From Bretschneidera sinensis (Eukaryota; Streptophyta; Magnoliopsida; Brassicales; Akaniaceae), in assembly GCA_023935145.1 (NCBI GenBank), contig CM043704.1, forward strand, positions 95,009,873 to 95,073,872: a stretch of 64,000 bases of DNA, given 5' to 3'. Shown piece by piece: positions 35,401 through 47,672 of this stretch. How positions within the stretch are numbered: position 1 is the first letter of the stretch; each line of letters opens with the position of its first letter. A model generated the notes under the pieces. The model was not told the origin of the DNA. It made no database searches and saw nothing but the letters and a program-made list of their open reading frames with translations. The position numbers were made by a program, and so were the translations under genes.

Positions 35401-35932
35401 AAGAAACATATGACCAAGTTTTTCCAGCCCTTTTACTATACCCAATCTTCATTCCAGGCAAGTTAGTATCTGAAGGAAAGTCAAAACTCTGCCATAAAAT
35501 ATTCAAGTTTTCATCTCTCAAAACAAGATTTCCTGAATCCAGCAGTGTAGCACTTGTGTTTTCATTCACTGAAATGTCATTCACCATGTAAGAAATTTTA
35601 CCATCCAAAATCATAAGGTTGCCATCACAACTGAAAGTAAGAGCTGAAGAAGAATCAGAAAGCGGGTAATCTCGGTTTCCTACCCATACAATAGTTTGTT
35701 CTGAAACTTTCTTGTACCAAATTACCAAGTAGTACTTTGTCGAGGTCCCAAGATGGAAAAACCCTAGTTCGAAGTTGTAACCAGCTGAAATGATTGTTTT
35801 GGAATATGTGACATCTTGTCCACGTGAGATAGTGTCGCTTGCAGAATGAGAGAACTTGAAGCCATAACATAAGAATATCAGCAGGAAAACAGAATAAGCA
35901 AACTCGGTTGTTGAAATATCTTTGTAAGCCAT
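32494..35932 (-). pseudogene. G-type lectin S-receptor-like kinase pseudogene 2
   Basis: Tandem copy of 21890-25280 with the same exon layout: exon 1 35932-34633, transmembrane exon 34520-34391, juxtamembrane/kinase exon about 34205-34009, further kinase exons (33851-33609, about 33480-33285, 33230-33010) and last exon about 32800-32494. Exon 1 is fully open, unlike copy 1. Defects lie in the intracellular part: an in-frame TGA in the juxtamembrane exon near 34130, Gly-to-Asp in the ATP-binding loop (GEDGFG for GEGGFG), and an extra base in the exon near 33060. HRDLK and DFG motifs remain readable. A membrane kinase is therefore not made, but a truncated ectodomain could be. Confidence 0.9.
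34633..35932 (-). CDS. Open exon 1 of kinase copy 2 (ectodomain)
   Basis: An uninterrupted frame of 448 codons starts at ATG 35932; about 434 are exonic, ending at a GATAATG|GTAAC donor at 34633, and the rest read into the intron to a stop at 34586. Rough positions: signal peptide 1-31; B-lectin 32-150 (IVWVGNRDYPL and SGNLVLRDE); S-locus glycoprotein 190-285; EGF-like cysteines 289-311 (CKLNGYCGAFGSC); PAN 340-425. One PAN cysteine is lost: copy 1 reads HNCSCTAY, this copy HNCPYTAY. If transcribed and not spliced, or spliced to the next exons with their stop, it would give a secreted or membrane-anchored ectodomain without kinase. That outcome is inferred, not shown. Confidence 0.6.
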
Positions 35933-37067
35933 CAGCTATTAATATGCCAGCACAACTTGTTCAGTTGGAGGAGCAAAACCTATATCATCTCATTGTATGT
36001 TTTGCTGGTACAATATTCTCTGTAATTAAAAAAAAATACTATAAATATAATTTCCTACAAAATTTAGTCTGAGTACATAATCAATGAAGTAAGTGCATCA
36101 AGTCATTTTCCTTGTTAGAATAAAAGAAGAGACCGGAGAAGAACCCTTGTATTATTGATATATTATGAAAAACGAATTAAAGCCTGTGCTAAGAATATTA
36201 AACTTGATAGAAATAGGGATTATAATAAATTAAGATATTAGGAAACTAAACTAATTAAGAAACTAATATTGCAATAGAAATAGGAAATATCATATACGTT
36301 ATCAGCCCCTCAAACTCAATGTGGTAAAGTGGATGCAAGCTTAAGTTTGCAAACCGAATCAAAGAAGTACGAGAAGAACAAACTTGGATAAAAAAAAAAA
36401 CTTTGCAGGTTGGTACAAAGCTTTAATGAAGAACTCTGCGAAAGTAACTCACCTTACATGCAAGTTCATCTCCTCCCATGTGTCCACGCTAGAAACAAGA
36501 AAAGAACCCAAACATGGGTCAAAACAAGGTACACCCGTTCACAATATTGAGTGAGGATCATAGGGACCGGGGGTGGTAGCTTAGCAGAACCTGGAAACAG
36601 GTGTTGGTCTTGATATAGTCAATGTTTTTATTTTTATTTTTTTTATGTATATTGATTTGTAGTGGTGAAAAGAAATCTGAAAATTATAATAGTAAGAAAT
36701 GGGCTATATATGGATGAGCAGCATTAGGTCACCCACCGAAATTGCGAAAGGTCAAAAGACAACTCTCAAAACATGATCAATAACTCTAATACCATATTAA
36801 AAGAGATTGGAGAAAAAACTATAGTATTATTGATATATTATGAAAGACGAATACAATCATATGGCTAAGAATATAAAATGTAATAGAAATAAGAAACTTA
36901 GGGTTATAATAAATTAAGAAATTAAGAAACTAAACTAATTAGGAAACTAATACATATGAAACTAAAAAATTAATATTGCAATAAAAATAGAAAATATCAT
37001 ATACGTTAACATTCTTGAACCTTGTGGCTTAACTCAAAATTTGGGTGCTGATGCTGAAATTTTGTTT
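35933..37067. other. Duplicated 5' flank of kinase copy 2
   Basis: Shares blocks with 25281-25900, including GGTGGTAGCTTAGCAGA and TGGTCTTGATATAGTCAATG. The block GAGATTGGAGAAAAAACT...TGATATATTATGAAA occurs twice (near 36130 and 36800), and CCTTGTGGCTTAACTC (near 37020) matches 25480. No gene. Confidence 0.55.
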
Positions 37068-37500
37068 CAGCACTCAGATCAAATAATAGTAAGTCCTCCC
37101 CTGCTTGAAGAAGAACAAAAAAAACCACAAGAATGCATTAGAAATTATCTTATTTCAACTTTAATGCTTTTAAGCTCACAGGAAACTAATAAGCTATATT
37201 CAATGCTATGGAGAACAAAATAAACTCCTTTTATTTCCATTTTCCATATCACTAATCCTATTTTTGTTGCTAATGAGAAATACATACATTTTTTCTTGTG
37301 GTTTTTCCTCCAAATCCAGCAAATGAATCAGGCTGAAGTGAGAACAACCAGAGAAAGAGTCAGAGGAATGACAATCAACAGCTTCCTGGTAATGTTATCT
37401 GTTCCATAAATAGACAACTTATTAAATTGGGGGCTCTAGTTTGTATACTTAAAGTAGCCATCTACAAGAAAGAAAAATATTGCTAAACAAAATTATAAAA
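37068..37500 (-). pseudogene. Receptor-kinase fragment 3 (transmembrane exon)
   Basis: Matches 34190-34620 and 23525-23975: part of the juxtamembrane exon, the intron, and the transmembrane exon with its hydrophobic run followed by CW and basic residues. The similarity stops exactly at 37500/37501, where a copia fragment begins mid-domain. No other exons of this copy are present. Confidence 0.85.
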
Positions 37501-39080
37501 TGGTTCTGGAGCTGATGGTTCTCAGAGGGAGTCAGTGCAGACTCATCAGACATAGGAATTTCCTCGGGCACGACCGATTGAGTCAGAGAGGTGAGGTTAG
37601 CTGATGGTTCTGGAGCTGGAGCTGGGTCTAGAGAGGTAGGATCAGCTGGTGGTTCTGGAATGGAAGGGGTGATATCAGCTAATGATTCGGAGGTAGACTC
37701 AACAGTACCTGAAACTGGATTCTCAGGAAATAACTTAATAGATGGATCAGTAAAGAATCTGGAGTTAGTGATGGTTGATATGTCAAATGACCGTAAAGAA
37801 GAGAACATTTGATGTTTCCAAAAAATGACATGACGAGAGATACGAAGAGTTTTAGAAATAGGATCCCAGCATCGATACCCCTTATGTTCAATACCATATC
37901 CAATGAAACAACATAGATGATCCCTTGGTTATAATTTGTTGTGTTCATGTGGTTTGAGAAGAACAAAACAAGCACAACCAAAGACTCTGAGGTTAGAGTA
38001 ATCAGGAGGTTTACCGAAAAGACGCTCGAATGGAGACTGATTTTGGATTGTAGTGGACGGGACACGATTGATTATGTATACTGCGGTGAAGGCAGCATCA
38101 CCCCAGAAATGTTCAGGACATGATGACAAAATGAGTAGAGCACGAACAGTGTTAAGAATATGCCGATGTTTGCGTTCGGCTCGTCCATTTTGTTGGGAGG
38201 TTCCAGGGCACGAGCGGTGGGGGAGTGTGCCATTTTTGTGAAGTAAGTTTAGAAAAGCACGGTCTTTATATTCCATTGCATTATCTGAACGAAAAATTTT
38301 GATATTCTGAGAGAATTGAGTTTGAACCATAGAAGAAAAATCAGAATATATTTGAAAGAGTTCATATCTGCTTTTCGTAAGAAACAACCAAGTATAATGA
38401 GAATAGTCATCCACAAATATAACAAAATAACGAGCACCACCCATTGATGCATGAGGAGAAGGCCCCCAAACGTCAGAATGTACTAAATCAAAAGGTATAA
38501 GGGAAACAGACTAACTCTCATTAAAAGGTAAAGCTGATTGTTTTGCAAGTTGACAATGAATACAATGAAAAGACTCATGCTGAAGTGAACTTAACTGACC
38601 ACTAGAAATAAGAGAACGTAGAAGGCTAGATGAAGTGTGACCTAACCGAGAGTGCCACAATTCCACAGGTGAGAGTGCTAGGATGGATGCGGCTGATTGA
38701 TTTGGTGATGGTGAGGATGGGACTTGGAGATGAGTGAGCTCAAAGAGGCGTCCAACTTTACGGTCGGTTCTAAGAAGTTTTCCTGTCTGAGGATCCTGCA
38801 CACGACAACCAGTAGAAGAAAAATGCACATCAAGTCCAAGATCACATAGTTGTCCAACAGATATAAGGTTAAGCGTAAGATTAGGAACCAAATATGTGTC
38901 AGGGAGAGACAAATGAGAACTATCAACATGTCCAGTATGACTGACCAGCATATTTGATCCATTGGCAGTGTGAATAGTAGGCGCATGCTCATCACGGATT
39001 TTAGAGGAAAAAATAGAGGCATCAGAAGTCATGTGATTGCAACAAGCAGAATCGAAATACCATTGGGATGTACCTGGTTT
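37501..39080 (-). mobile_element. Copia fragment: protease to linker, both ends cut
   Basis: From right to left: protease motif region reading YFDSACCNHMTSD near 39030-39070; a pre-integrase block ending LWHSRLGHTSSSLL and CIHCQLAKQ (39032-38511); the integrase core (38444-37929) with YFVIFVDDYSHYTWLF and FRSDNAMEYKD; and a Pro/Ser-rich linker (37808-37501). The frame shifts between integrase and linker. No LTR, gag, RT or RNase H. The left edge is fused to a kinase fragment without target duplication, so this is a rearrangement product and not an insertion in situ. It is from a different copia lineage than the others here. Confidence 0.87.
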
Positions 39081-39398
39081 TTAATTTATTTTTTAACTTC
39101 AAGCTTTTTAATTGTAAACTATAATTTTATTTATTGTTTTGAACGTTATATTGGTTTATAGATTGGTTTTAATAGCTTGTATAATACAAATACCAAAATT
39201 ATGTGATTAAATAAAAAAATTGTATCATGTAATCGATTTTTTTAGATTATAATCTTATAATTTAATTTTATTGAAGATCTAATTTAATTAAAATAGGGTA
39301 AGTACACAGAAAAATTTGTTCTTGTTGATTTCAAATGTTACTTGTTCATTTTCAGAGTGAACAAATTATGGTTTAAATTTTAACAGAAGCACAAGGGT
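39081..39398. other. AT-rich spacer
   Basis: Very AT-rich, nothing recognised. Confidence 0.5.
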
Positions 39399-40797
39399 GT
39401 GACAGATCCAGCTGAAGTTGTTGCAGGGAAAATATCTAATGAGCCAGTTTCATTATGTGTAGATGAATTTATGGTATATAAAGCATTATTATCTAGTCTT
39501 AAAGCATATTGCTTTGTATACTTTAATATAATGAATTTCTTGGAATTACAGAGTTTGGAACATTTTTCTAAACTTGGTTTGGTGGATTTTCTTCTTTTTT
39601 GCCAGAAGTCAAGGTTGTGTGCTTGTTGGCCTTGTGCAGAATCAAGGTAACATTGCATAATGGAGGAAGAAAGGAGGAGAAAGATGAGTTGTATTTTAAA
39701 TTGAAAGTTATTAAGTCAGTTGTTTCTGAGTTTGATATAGTTCAAAGATCCTTGTCGAAAAATAGATCCTTTCTCATGACAGAGCGGAAAGAATTTGTTG
39801 ATTTCATGTCTAACAGATAGAACTGGGTGTTTTTCCTCTCTGTTTTATTAATCTCTTTCTTCCAGTTTCAAATTACCTTGTATGGGAAAATGATGATGCT
39901 AATTTGCTTGACAAGTCTCAAATTTAGGCATGAATTGTTATTTTAGACTCTATCCTCATGGGCTACTTCATGGCTGTATGATATCTGCTCATGCCTCTGC
40001 CTATCGAGCAATGGCCTGGACTCTTACACTTTAGTTAGCAGCATCTTTAGATACTTATATACAATTCAGCATACATCTTGATTTTGGTTCATGACATTTT
40101 TGGTCTTGAATTCCAGGATCTTGTGGCATTTCCTTTTATTTTACTCGGAAACAAAATTGTACATGAACAAGATATGTAAGTATACCTCTCTGGACTAAAT
40201 TTGTTCTTTTATTTAGTGTTTTAGCTGCTTCCATAACTTGCACCATAAGTAGTGTTCTTTTTTCTTTGCGTTGAGCCAGGTCATCTTCATATTGTTGTGT
40301 TTTCTATGGGCACGGATTCTCTCGTGTAGATTAAAGGTGAGAAGGAAAGCGATCAATAGAATTATTACATTTGTAGATGAATCAACTTTGTAGTGCCAAC
40401 AAAAATTAGTTATTTTGTTTGATCAGGTTTTTACGATCATTTATGGCTTCCCTTTATTCCCTTGGTAGCAAGTACAAAATCAAGTGCTTTTCAATTTTCA
40501 TTTCCTTGGAAATTAGAAGATGCAGACATCATACCTTATCAAAACTAATGTATTCTTGGATTTTCAACTTAGCAACAAATCTCAATGGATAAATGATCTA
40601 GTCAAAGACATTGACTTTCTTTTGCAGGTGCTTTTAGTCTATATGGGCACTGGAAAACCAGTTTGGTATTAAGATTTGTATGGTATCTCAAGCATGGTAA
40701 CTGTTTATTAAGTGATAACCTTTAATAATAATCATCTGGCTTCAGGACACATTTAATTGAGCCAAAAAAATGGTTTCAAAAACTGCAAAAAACAAGG
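39399..40797 (+). pseudogene. Rab relic block, empty-site copy
   Basis: Homologous to 55078-55747 joined to 62085-63230, but without the copia element and the solo LTR. 40117-40174 reads AFPFILLGNKI followed by HEQDM, like the Rab7 G4 region joined to its C-terminal EHEQDI block, with what lies between deleted. 40628-40682 is a Rab5-type P-loop (MGTGK, one base lost, then SLVLRFV), and 40746-40797 reads DTF...AKKWFQKLQK with a further shift. It is therefore a decayed pair of Rab fragments, or one chimeric relic. Short frames at 39399-39820 belong to the same block but match nothing I know. Rab proteins direct vesicle traffic; no function is retained. Confidence 0.6.
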
Positions 40798-40943
40798 TTG
40801 GTATTCAGATTAAAACTCCTATTGTGTTTTTCTTCTTTTGAATTAACTAATGTTACACTGTAGTAATCTTATATGATTGTGTGAGTTCATATATTCACTA
40901 ATTTATTTCGGATTATGGAATGTGTTTTTTCCCAACAGAAAAT

Positions 40944-41350
40944 ATCCTATACCCAGGAGGGATAATCCTAGTGGGTACATCGTAAATTTAAATAAAATAC
41001 AGTCAAATCTATCTCTTCAGTCTTTTATCAAAATTTAACGAAAACAATGATAACAATTATAATTTTGTAAAAGTCTTACTTTCAAAGAAAATCAACATAA
41101 TATAGTGTTTCCAGCATGACATAATCCCTGTGTTACCATTTCAGAGACACCTGCTCATAACATTTCAAAAAAATATCCACAAATCCATGGATAAACAATT
41201 TTCCAAAATTCAAAGGTATATAAAGCTCCATGCTCACTCAAAAATTTCAGAAAAAAAATAACTTGCGTGAAAACAATCAAAGCTTTCCATAAGCCACTTA
41301 AACACAAAGATAAAATAACGAAACACCAAAACCAAAATATTTTCAACTAT
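40944..41350 (+). repeat. Left arm of a long inverted repeat
   Basis: TACCCAGGAGGGATAATCC at 40953 and the following 400 bp match the reverse complement of about 50200-50555 (TACCCGAGAGGGATAACCC; AGCTCCATGCTC; AGCCACTTAAAC). Divergence is considerable. With the copia element at 41549-48348 removed, the two arms would be about 2.8 kb apart end to end. Confidence 0.7.
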
Positions 41351-41548
41351 TCAAGACCCCATAACTTTTGCTCAAGAGATTAATCATCACTTTTATAACT
41401 TTGAGAATCAAACACATTTTTATTAAATATATTATTTCTCACAATTGATAAATTATCATCTTAATATCACTGAGGATTTTGGCATACTCGCCACAAAAAT
41501 AACCAAGAAAGGACTTTTGTCTAGATGTTCTTGGTAGTATATAGATGC

Positions 41549-41903
41549 TGTAACCAATCCGTTGCTGGTCCAAACGTGCAACATTTTGGCTGCCTCAACC
41601 TTTTGGCTGCCTATTGATTGTGGTAACTAATATATGGAATACGAATGGACGTTCTTGATGGGAGAACAAATATAAATACATGGTTTGGTCCTTAGACTCA
41701 GAACGACTCATTTTCTTTCGATCATGCACCATCAAATTTGAGAGTTATGAGAGTCTAGAAGTACCAATACCAAGAGAAAAGCAGATTGTGTAAGTGAAAA
41801 GCTTTAATGGCTGGAGGTATGTTTACGGTTCATATTAATTCCGCCTTTAGTTTGTATGCTATTTAAATTGTTTAGCATGTTTAGATTATATTTAAGTTTT
41901 ACA
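41549..41903 (+). repeat. 5' LTR of the 6.8-kb copia element
   Basis: 355 bp, with TATAAATA at 41671-41678 as a probable TATA box. The 3' LTR (47977-48348) is 17 bp longer owing to one more CTCAACCTTTTAGCTAC-like unit. Confidence 0.93.
41671..41678 (+). promoter_or_regulatory. TATA box in copia 5' LTR
   Basis: TATAAATA in the middle of the LTR, conserved in the 3' LTR at 48116-48123. The position fits the U3/R border of plant copia LTRs. Confidence 0.6.
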
Positions 41904-43205
41904 TTTGGTATCAGAGCATTGTTTGCCTCTGCCTTGAAGTATTATACAATCTGTAAAATTTTTGTTTTATATCCGAAAAATAATTTGATTTCAAAGTTTG
42001 ATTTTTGAGAATTTTTTGATGGAAAATAATGTTAGAAATCATTAGGAAATTTGATTTTTAGTATTTCTGAGTTTTAAAATCTTGCCTTGGTATACTGGAA
42101 GCCAAGATTTAGTTGGGTTTTTTAAATGGGTCAAAACCAACCCGGCTGAGGGTTGAAGACAACTATTTTGAAAAATACTCTTTTTCATCTGTCATTTTCA
42201 AAAATGCTATTGTTGCTTCAGTAGATTGAAAAATACCATTTTTTCCTTTTGCCATTTAGGAAAATATCTTGCAGTTTCAGAATTCGATAACTTTCCAGAA
42301 ATATTATATATATATACACACATTTGGAAGTTCAGATTTTGGCCTAATTTTATGGATTTTCACAATTTTGCATATGATTTGTAATTATTTGCAAAAATAA
42401 TATTTATAAACCCTTATAAGTATTTATTTTATTTATGTGCTTAAAATTATGTTGCTTTGTATGTATAATTTTATTTTGAGAGGTATGCATGCAATTTAAT
42501 TTTAAATAGTTATAGTACATAAATAATTTAATGTTGGGCATTTATTTGTAATTTTTGTGATTATTATGCACAAATTAAGATTATGTATATATACTATTTA
42601 TGTTAGTTGTATATATGCAATTTTGGTTAAACGCTCATATTTCGCATGATTTTTTTTTGTTTTTCAATTCATGCTTTTAGAATGAGTTTATTTTGTGCAT
42701 AGAATTAAATTAAGTGCATAATATTATGTTTAATTGTGCAATTTATGTTTTATTTATGAGAATTTTATTTACATATGATAACATATTATTAAGTTTAGAT
42801 ATTGTTAGATTATGTAAACTTAGGTTATTCTCATAAAACTTAATTTGTGCATAACACATTAAGGTTCATAATATATTAGTATGAACAATTAAGTTAAAAA
42901 TTATGAATAATTCATAGACAATTTTTAGTAGGCATAAAATAGCATGATCTGGGACAATACTCTGTCTAAAGATTCTGGTTTTTAATGAGGCTTTGTCCCA
43001 CTAATTATCCTGGGAGCACTCTTAGTGATTGCCTATTATGTTACTGCGTAATTATTCTTAGGCATTAAGTAGAGCCTAAAATATAGTAAATATAAATGTC
43101 TAGTGAACCATATAATTTTAAATATTTAAGGAGTAGCCACAACATCTTTAATTATATAAAAATTATATATTATGTGGATTAGGATCATATAATGGACATT
43201 AATTG

Positions 43206-43271
43206 TAATTAATTATATAAATATAATGATTTTACCCCACAAGGATTTTATTATATTTATATAATTAATTA
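43206..43271 (+). other. Perfect 22-bp hairpin in copia leader
   Basis: 43206-43227 is exactly complementary in reverse to 43250-43271, with a 22-nt loop that includes CCCCACAAGG. It lies in the untranslated leader between the primer site and gag. The stem is all A/T; a packaging or dimerisation role would be speculation. Confidence 0.8.
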
Positions 43272-43544
43272 AGATAATATATTAAAATTAGTTTTTCTTA
43301 ATTTACCCACAAGAGTTAGGAAGAATTAGTTTAATAGTTTTATCATAAAGTTTAAAGATAGAAAAACATCAAACTATAATCATAATATACATTATTAATT
43401 TAGTAAAAATAGTTTGATAAAATCTATCATAAAGTATAAAGAATCTTATTGAATTAAAAATTTAACCCACAGGTAATTTTTAATGAAAATTAGATTCAAT
43501 TTCAGCATGTTTTTACATTGGTAAAAAATGTAATTTAGAGTATT

Positions 43545-44420
43545 AGACCTCAAATCTTGACATAAGCTTTTGGACTTTATGCAGTTTCTCAACCTACTAG
43601 TTTTTCTGATATCCGTTGTGACATACCCGAACTTAGGGGAGATAACTATAAGGTATAGAAGGAGAGGATTCTCCTCCATCTAGGGTGGATGGACATAGAT
43701 TATGCTATTAGGAAGGACGAACCACCTGCAATCGCCGATAACAGCACTCCAGCTGCGGTCGCGCTATATGAGCGATGAGAGCAATCCAACCGGCTCAGCG
43801 TGATGTTTATCAAGACTAAGATAACTGCTAGTATACGTGGTTCTGTCGACCAACATGAGAAAGTCCGTGATTTGCTGAAAGCCATTGACGATCAATTCGT
43901 CACTTCAGAAAAGGCATTGGCGAGCACCCTGATAATGAAATTATCATCCCTCAGACTCACCAGTGTAAAATGTGTGCGCGAGCACATAATGCAAATGTGT
44001 GACATTGCAGCTCAACTTAAGAAACTCGAGGTTGATATGTTAGAGTCCTTCTTAGTGCACTACATTCTGAACACCCTTCCAACTTAGTATAGGCCTTTCA
44101 AAATCTTGTACAACACATATAAAGACAAATGGTCAATCAATGAATTAATGACCATGCGTGTTCAAGAAGAAGAGAGACTTGTGATGGAACTGGGTGAGAG
44201 TGGAATGCTGGTAACTACCCGTAGGAAGGACAAAGCTAAACCTATCAAATCTCAAGCCAATCACAAATCTAATCAGAAAGGGAAAGGAAAAATACCACCT
44301 CAAGATGATATCAAGAAAGAAGAAAAGTGTTTCTTTTGTAAAAAGAATTGACATATGAAGAAGAAATGCATCAAATTCCAAAAATGTCTTAAGAAGAAAG
44401 GTAATCCAACCTCGTTTGTT
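43545..44420 (+). pseudogene. Copia gag of the 6.8-kb element
   Basis: A broken gag: the frame containing LRGDNYKV, DIDYAIRKDEPP and LLKAIDDQF is interrupted by several stops (near 43655, 43780 and 44085). It ends in a zinc knuckle C-FC-KKN, stop, HMKKKC (near 44328-44370), where the glycine before His is a stop codon. This is a recognisable nucleocapsid but not a working one. Confidence 0.85.
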
Positions 44421-47400
44421 TGTTATGAATATAATATGGTTAATGTTAATATAAACACCTAGTGGATTGATTTTAGATCTACAATCCATATTGCAAACTC
44501 TTTGCAGGGTATGCAAAACCTAAGGAAGCCAGTGGGAAGTGAACAAAGCATCTTATCAGGCAACAACATGGGCTCACATGTGGAGGTGATTGGAACTTGT
44601 GTTTTAACTTTATGTAGTGGCTTTATTTTAAAATTAGAAAGGACCTTTTATGTACTAAGTTTCTCACGAAACTTGATTATGTTTTCGGACTTGTACCATT
44701 TGGATATTCCTTTAATTTTCAAGACACATCTTTCAGCTTGTTTTATAAAACTGATTGTGTTGGGAATGGTATTTTGTCTGCTGGTCTTTATCGTCTTTAT
44801 TTGCAAAACGATGCTACTTATAGTTCAATGTATGTTCAAACTGGTGTTAAAAGGTGTAATATTAACGAGGACTCCTCTATGTTATGGCACCGAAGATTAT
44901 GACATATCTCCATAGAAAGAATTAAGAGATTAGTGAATGATGGGGTACTTAGTACTCCAGATTATACTAATTTTGAGACTTGTGTGGACTGCATTGAGAG
45001 AAAGTAGACCAACAAGTCCAAGAAAGGTGCTAATAGGAGTTCGGACATATTAGAAATCATTCATACTGATATATGTTGTCCAGATATGGACGCATATGGT
45101 TAGAAATATTTCATCACTTTTATCGATGATTACTCACGATATATGTATATCTATTTGTTTCATAAGAAGAATAAAGCATTAGACGCCTTCAAAGTCTTTA
45201 AGGCTGAAGTTAAGAACCAATGCAAAAAGCAACTACAAATTGTGAAATCCAATAGAGGTGGAAAATATTATGGTAGATACACAGAAAGTGGACAAGCACC
45301 TGGTCTTTTTGCCAAGTTTCTTCAAGAACATAGGATTGTTTCCCATTACACTATGTCTGGTTCCTCGAACCAGAATGGTGTTGCAGAAAGAAAAAACTGA
45401 ACATTGATGGACATGGTGCGGAGTATGCTTAGCAATTCCAATCTTACTACATCCTTGTGGACTGAAGTACTAAAAACGACTGCGTATATATTAAACCGAG
45501 TTCTAACCAAGGTCGTTCCTAAGACACTATTTGAATTATGGAAAGGTTGGAAATTGAGTTTGCGACATATGCGCATTTGGGGATGTTTGTCTGAGGTGAG
45601 GATTTATAACTCATAAGAGAAGAAACTGGATCCGAGGACTATTAGTGGGTATTTCGTTGGATATGCCGAAAGGTCTAAGGGTTACAGGTTTTATTGTCTA
45701 ACTCATACTACTAGGATTGTGGAAAAGAGAAACGCTAAGTTTCTAGAGAATGACATGATCAGTGGTAGGGATCGGTTCAGGAACTTAGTTCTTGCACATG
45801 ATTATACAGAATCTCAACCCTCCACATCAAGTGACAGATTGGTTATAGTTCATAGCACAATTCAAGTACAAGCTCGTGTTGACCAATCAATCATTGAGGT
45901 TCCACAAGCTACTGACAACATTTTAATAGATCAAGCAGTTCAGGAAATACCACAGGCTCCTGAACAACCAGTTGAACCACAAGCTCCCATGGGAGACATT
46001 GGTACAATATTAAGAAAATCTACTAGAGACAGGAAATCAACAATTCCAAGTGATTACATTGTGTATCTACAAGAATCTAACTATAATTTTGGAGCCGAAA
46101 TGATCCTAAAACCTTTTCACAAGCCATAAGTTGCAAATGGTCAACCTTGTGGCACGATGCCATGAAGGAAGAGATGAATTCCTTGAAAAGCAATGGAGTC
46201 TGGGATCTTATAGAGTTGCCTAATGGGGCGAAGGGCATTAGTTGTTAATGGGTCTTTAAGACCAAGCAAGATTCATTAGGCAACATTGAGAGATACAAAG
46301 CGAGACTCGTTGCTAAGAGATTTACTCAAAAAGAAGGAATTGATTACACGGAGACTTTCTCTCCTGTATCTAAGAAAGATTCTCTTTGTATTATTTTGGC
46401 ATTAGTTGCTCATTTTGACCTTGAGTTGCAACAAATGGATGTGAAATCCGCATTTCTTAATGGAGATCTGGAGGAGGAGGTTTATATGAAACAACCTGAA
46501 GGTTTCTCCTCTAATGATGGTGAGCATTTGGTTTGCAAGCTTAAGAAATCCATATACGGTTTAAAACAAGCCTCCCGTCAATGGTATTTTAAATTCCATG
46601 AAGTAATTTCTTTATTTGGTTTTGCTGAAAACCCCATAGATCAATGTATATACCAGAAGGTCAGTGGGAGTAAAATTTGTTTTCTTGTTTTATATGTGGA
46701 TGATATTTTACTTGCAACCAATGATAAGGGCTTGCTGCATGAGGTGAAACAATTTCTCTCTAAAAATTTTGATACGAAAGTTATGAGTGAGACATCCTAT
46801 GTCATTGGCATTAAGATCCATAGAGATAGACCTCGAGGTGTTTTAGGTCTGTCATAAGAAATCTATATCAAAAAAGTTTTAGAGAGATTTCAGATGAAAG
46901 ATTGTTCACCAAGTGTAGCCCCATTGTGAAGGGTGATAGGTTCAATTTGAACCAATGCCCGAAGAATGATTTTGAGAGGGAATCCATGAAGAACATTCCA
47001 TATACTTCTGCAGTCAGAAGCCTTATGTATGCTCAGGTCTACACTAGACCTGACATTGTATTTGCTATAGGGATGCTAGGGTGATATCAGAGTAACCCAG
47101 GTATAGACCACTGAAGAGCTGCAAAGAAAGTAATAAGGTATCTTTAAGGAACTAAAGACTACAAGCTTATATATAGATAGACGAACAATTTGGATGTGAT
47201 TGGCTACTCTAATTCAAACTTTACTGGCTGTGTTGATTCACGTAAATCAATATCAGGGTACATTTTTCTGATGACTGGTGGAGCTGTTTCTTGGAGAAGT
47301 GTCAAGCAGACATTGATTGCTACTTCTACTATGGAAGCCAAGTTTGTCTCCTGTTTTGAGGCTACTTCACATGGTGTATGGCTTAGGAGTTTCATTTTTG

Positions 47401-47672
47401 GGCTTAGAGTCATGGATTCTATATCTAGGCCATTGAGAATTTTCTGCGATAATTCAGCTGCTGTCTTTATGGCTAAGAACAATAAAAGTGGAAGTCGAAG
47501 TAAACACATCGACATTAAGTATTTAGCCATAAGAGAATGTGTAAAAGAAAAGAAAGTGGTCATTGAACACATTAGTACTAAATTGATGATCGCCGATCCT
47601 TTGACTAAGGGCATGCCACCACTAAAATTCAATGATCATATAGAGAAAATGGGACTTGGTTCCATTTCGTAA
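44420..47672 (+). pseudogene. Copia pol of the 6.8-kb element
   Basis: Protease is poorly recognisable (44460-44900). Integrase follows with FITFIDDYSRYMYIYLFHKK (near 45110-45170) and GVAERKN; then a linker (45719-46129); RT with QMDVKSAFLNGDLEEEVYM and an intact LYVDDILLA motif (46396-46857); and RNase H (47190-47672) ending DPLTKGMPP. Stops at about 45007, 45104, 45398, 45616, 46130 and 46858 and frame changes break it. It is the best preserved pol in the window but still inactive. Confidence 0.9.

Noticed and set aside
34633..35932. Kinase copy 2 as a functional receptor kinase
   Set aside because: In-frame TGA in the juxtamembrane exon, Gly-to-Asp in the ATP loop and a frameshift in a late kinase exon rule out an intact receptor.
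39399..39820. Two overlapping plus frames as a gene
   Set aside because: They belong to the decayed Rab-relic block; the homologous region at 55.1-55.3 kb does not keep the frame.
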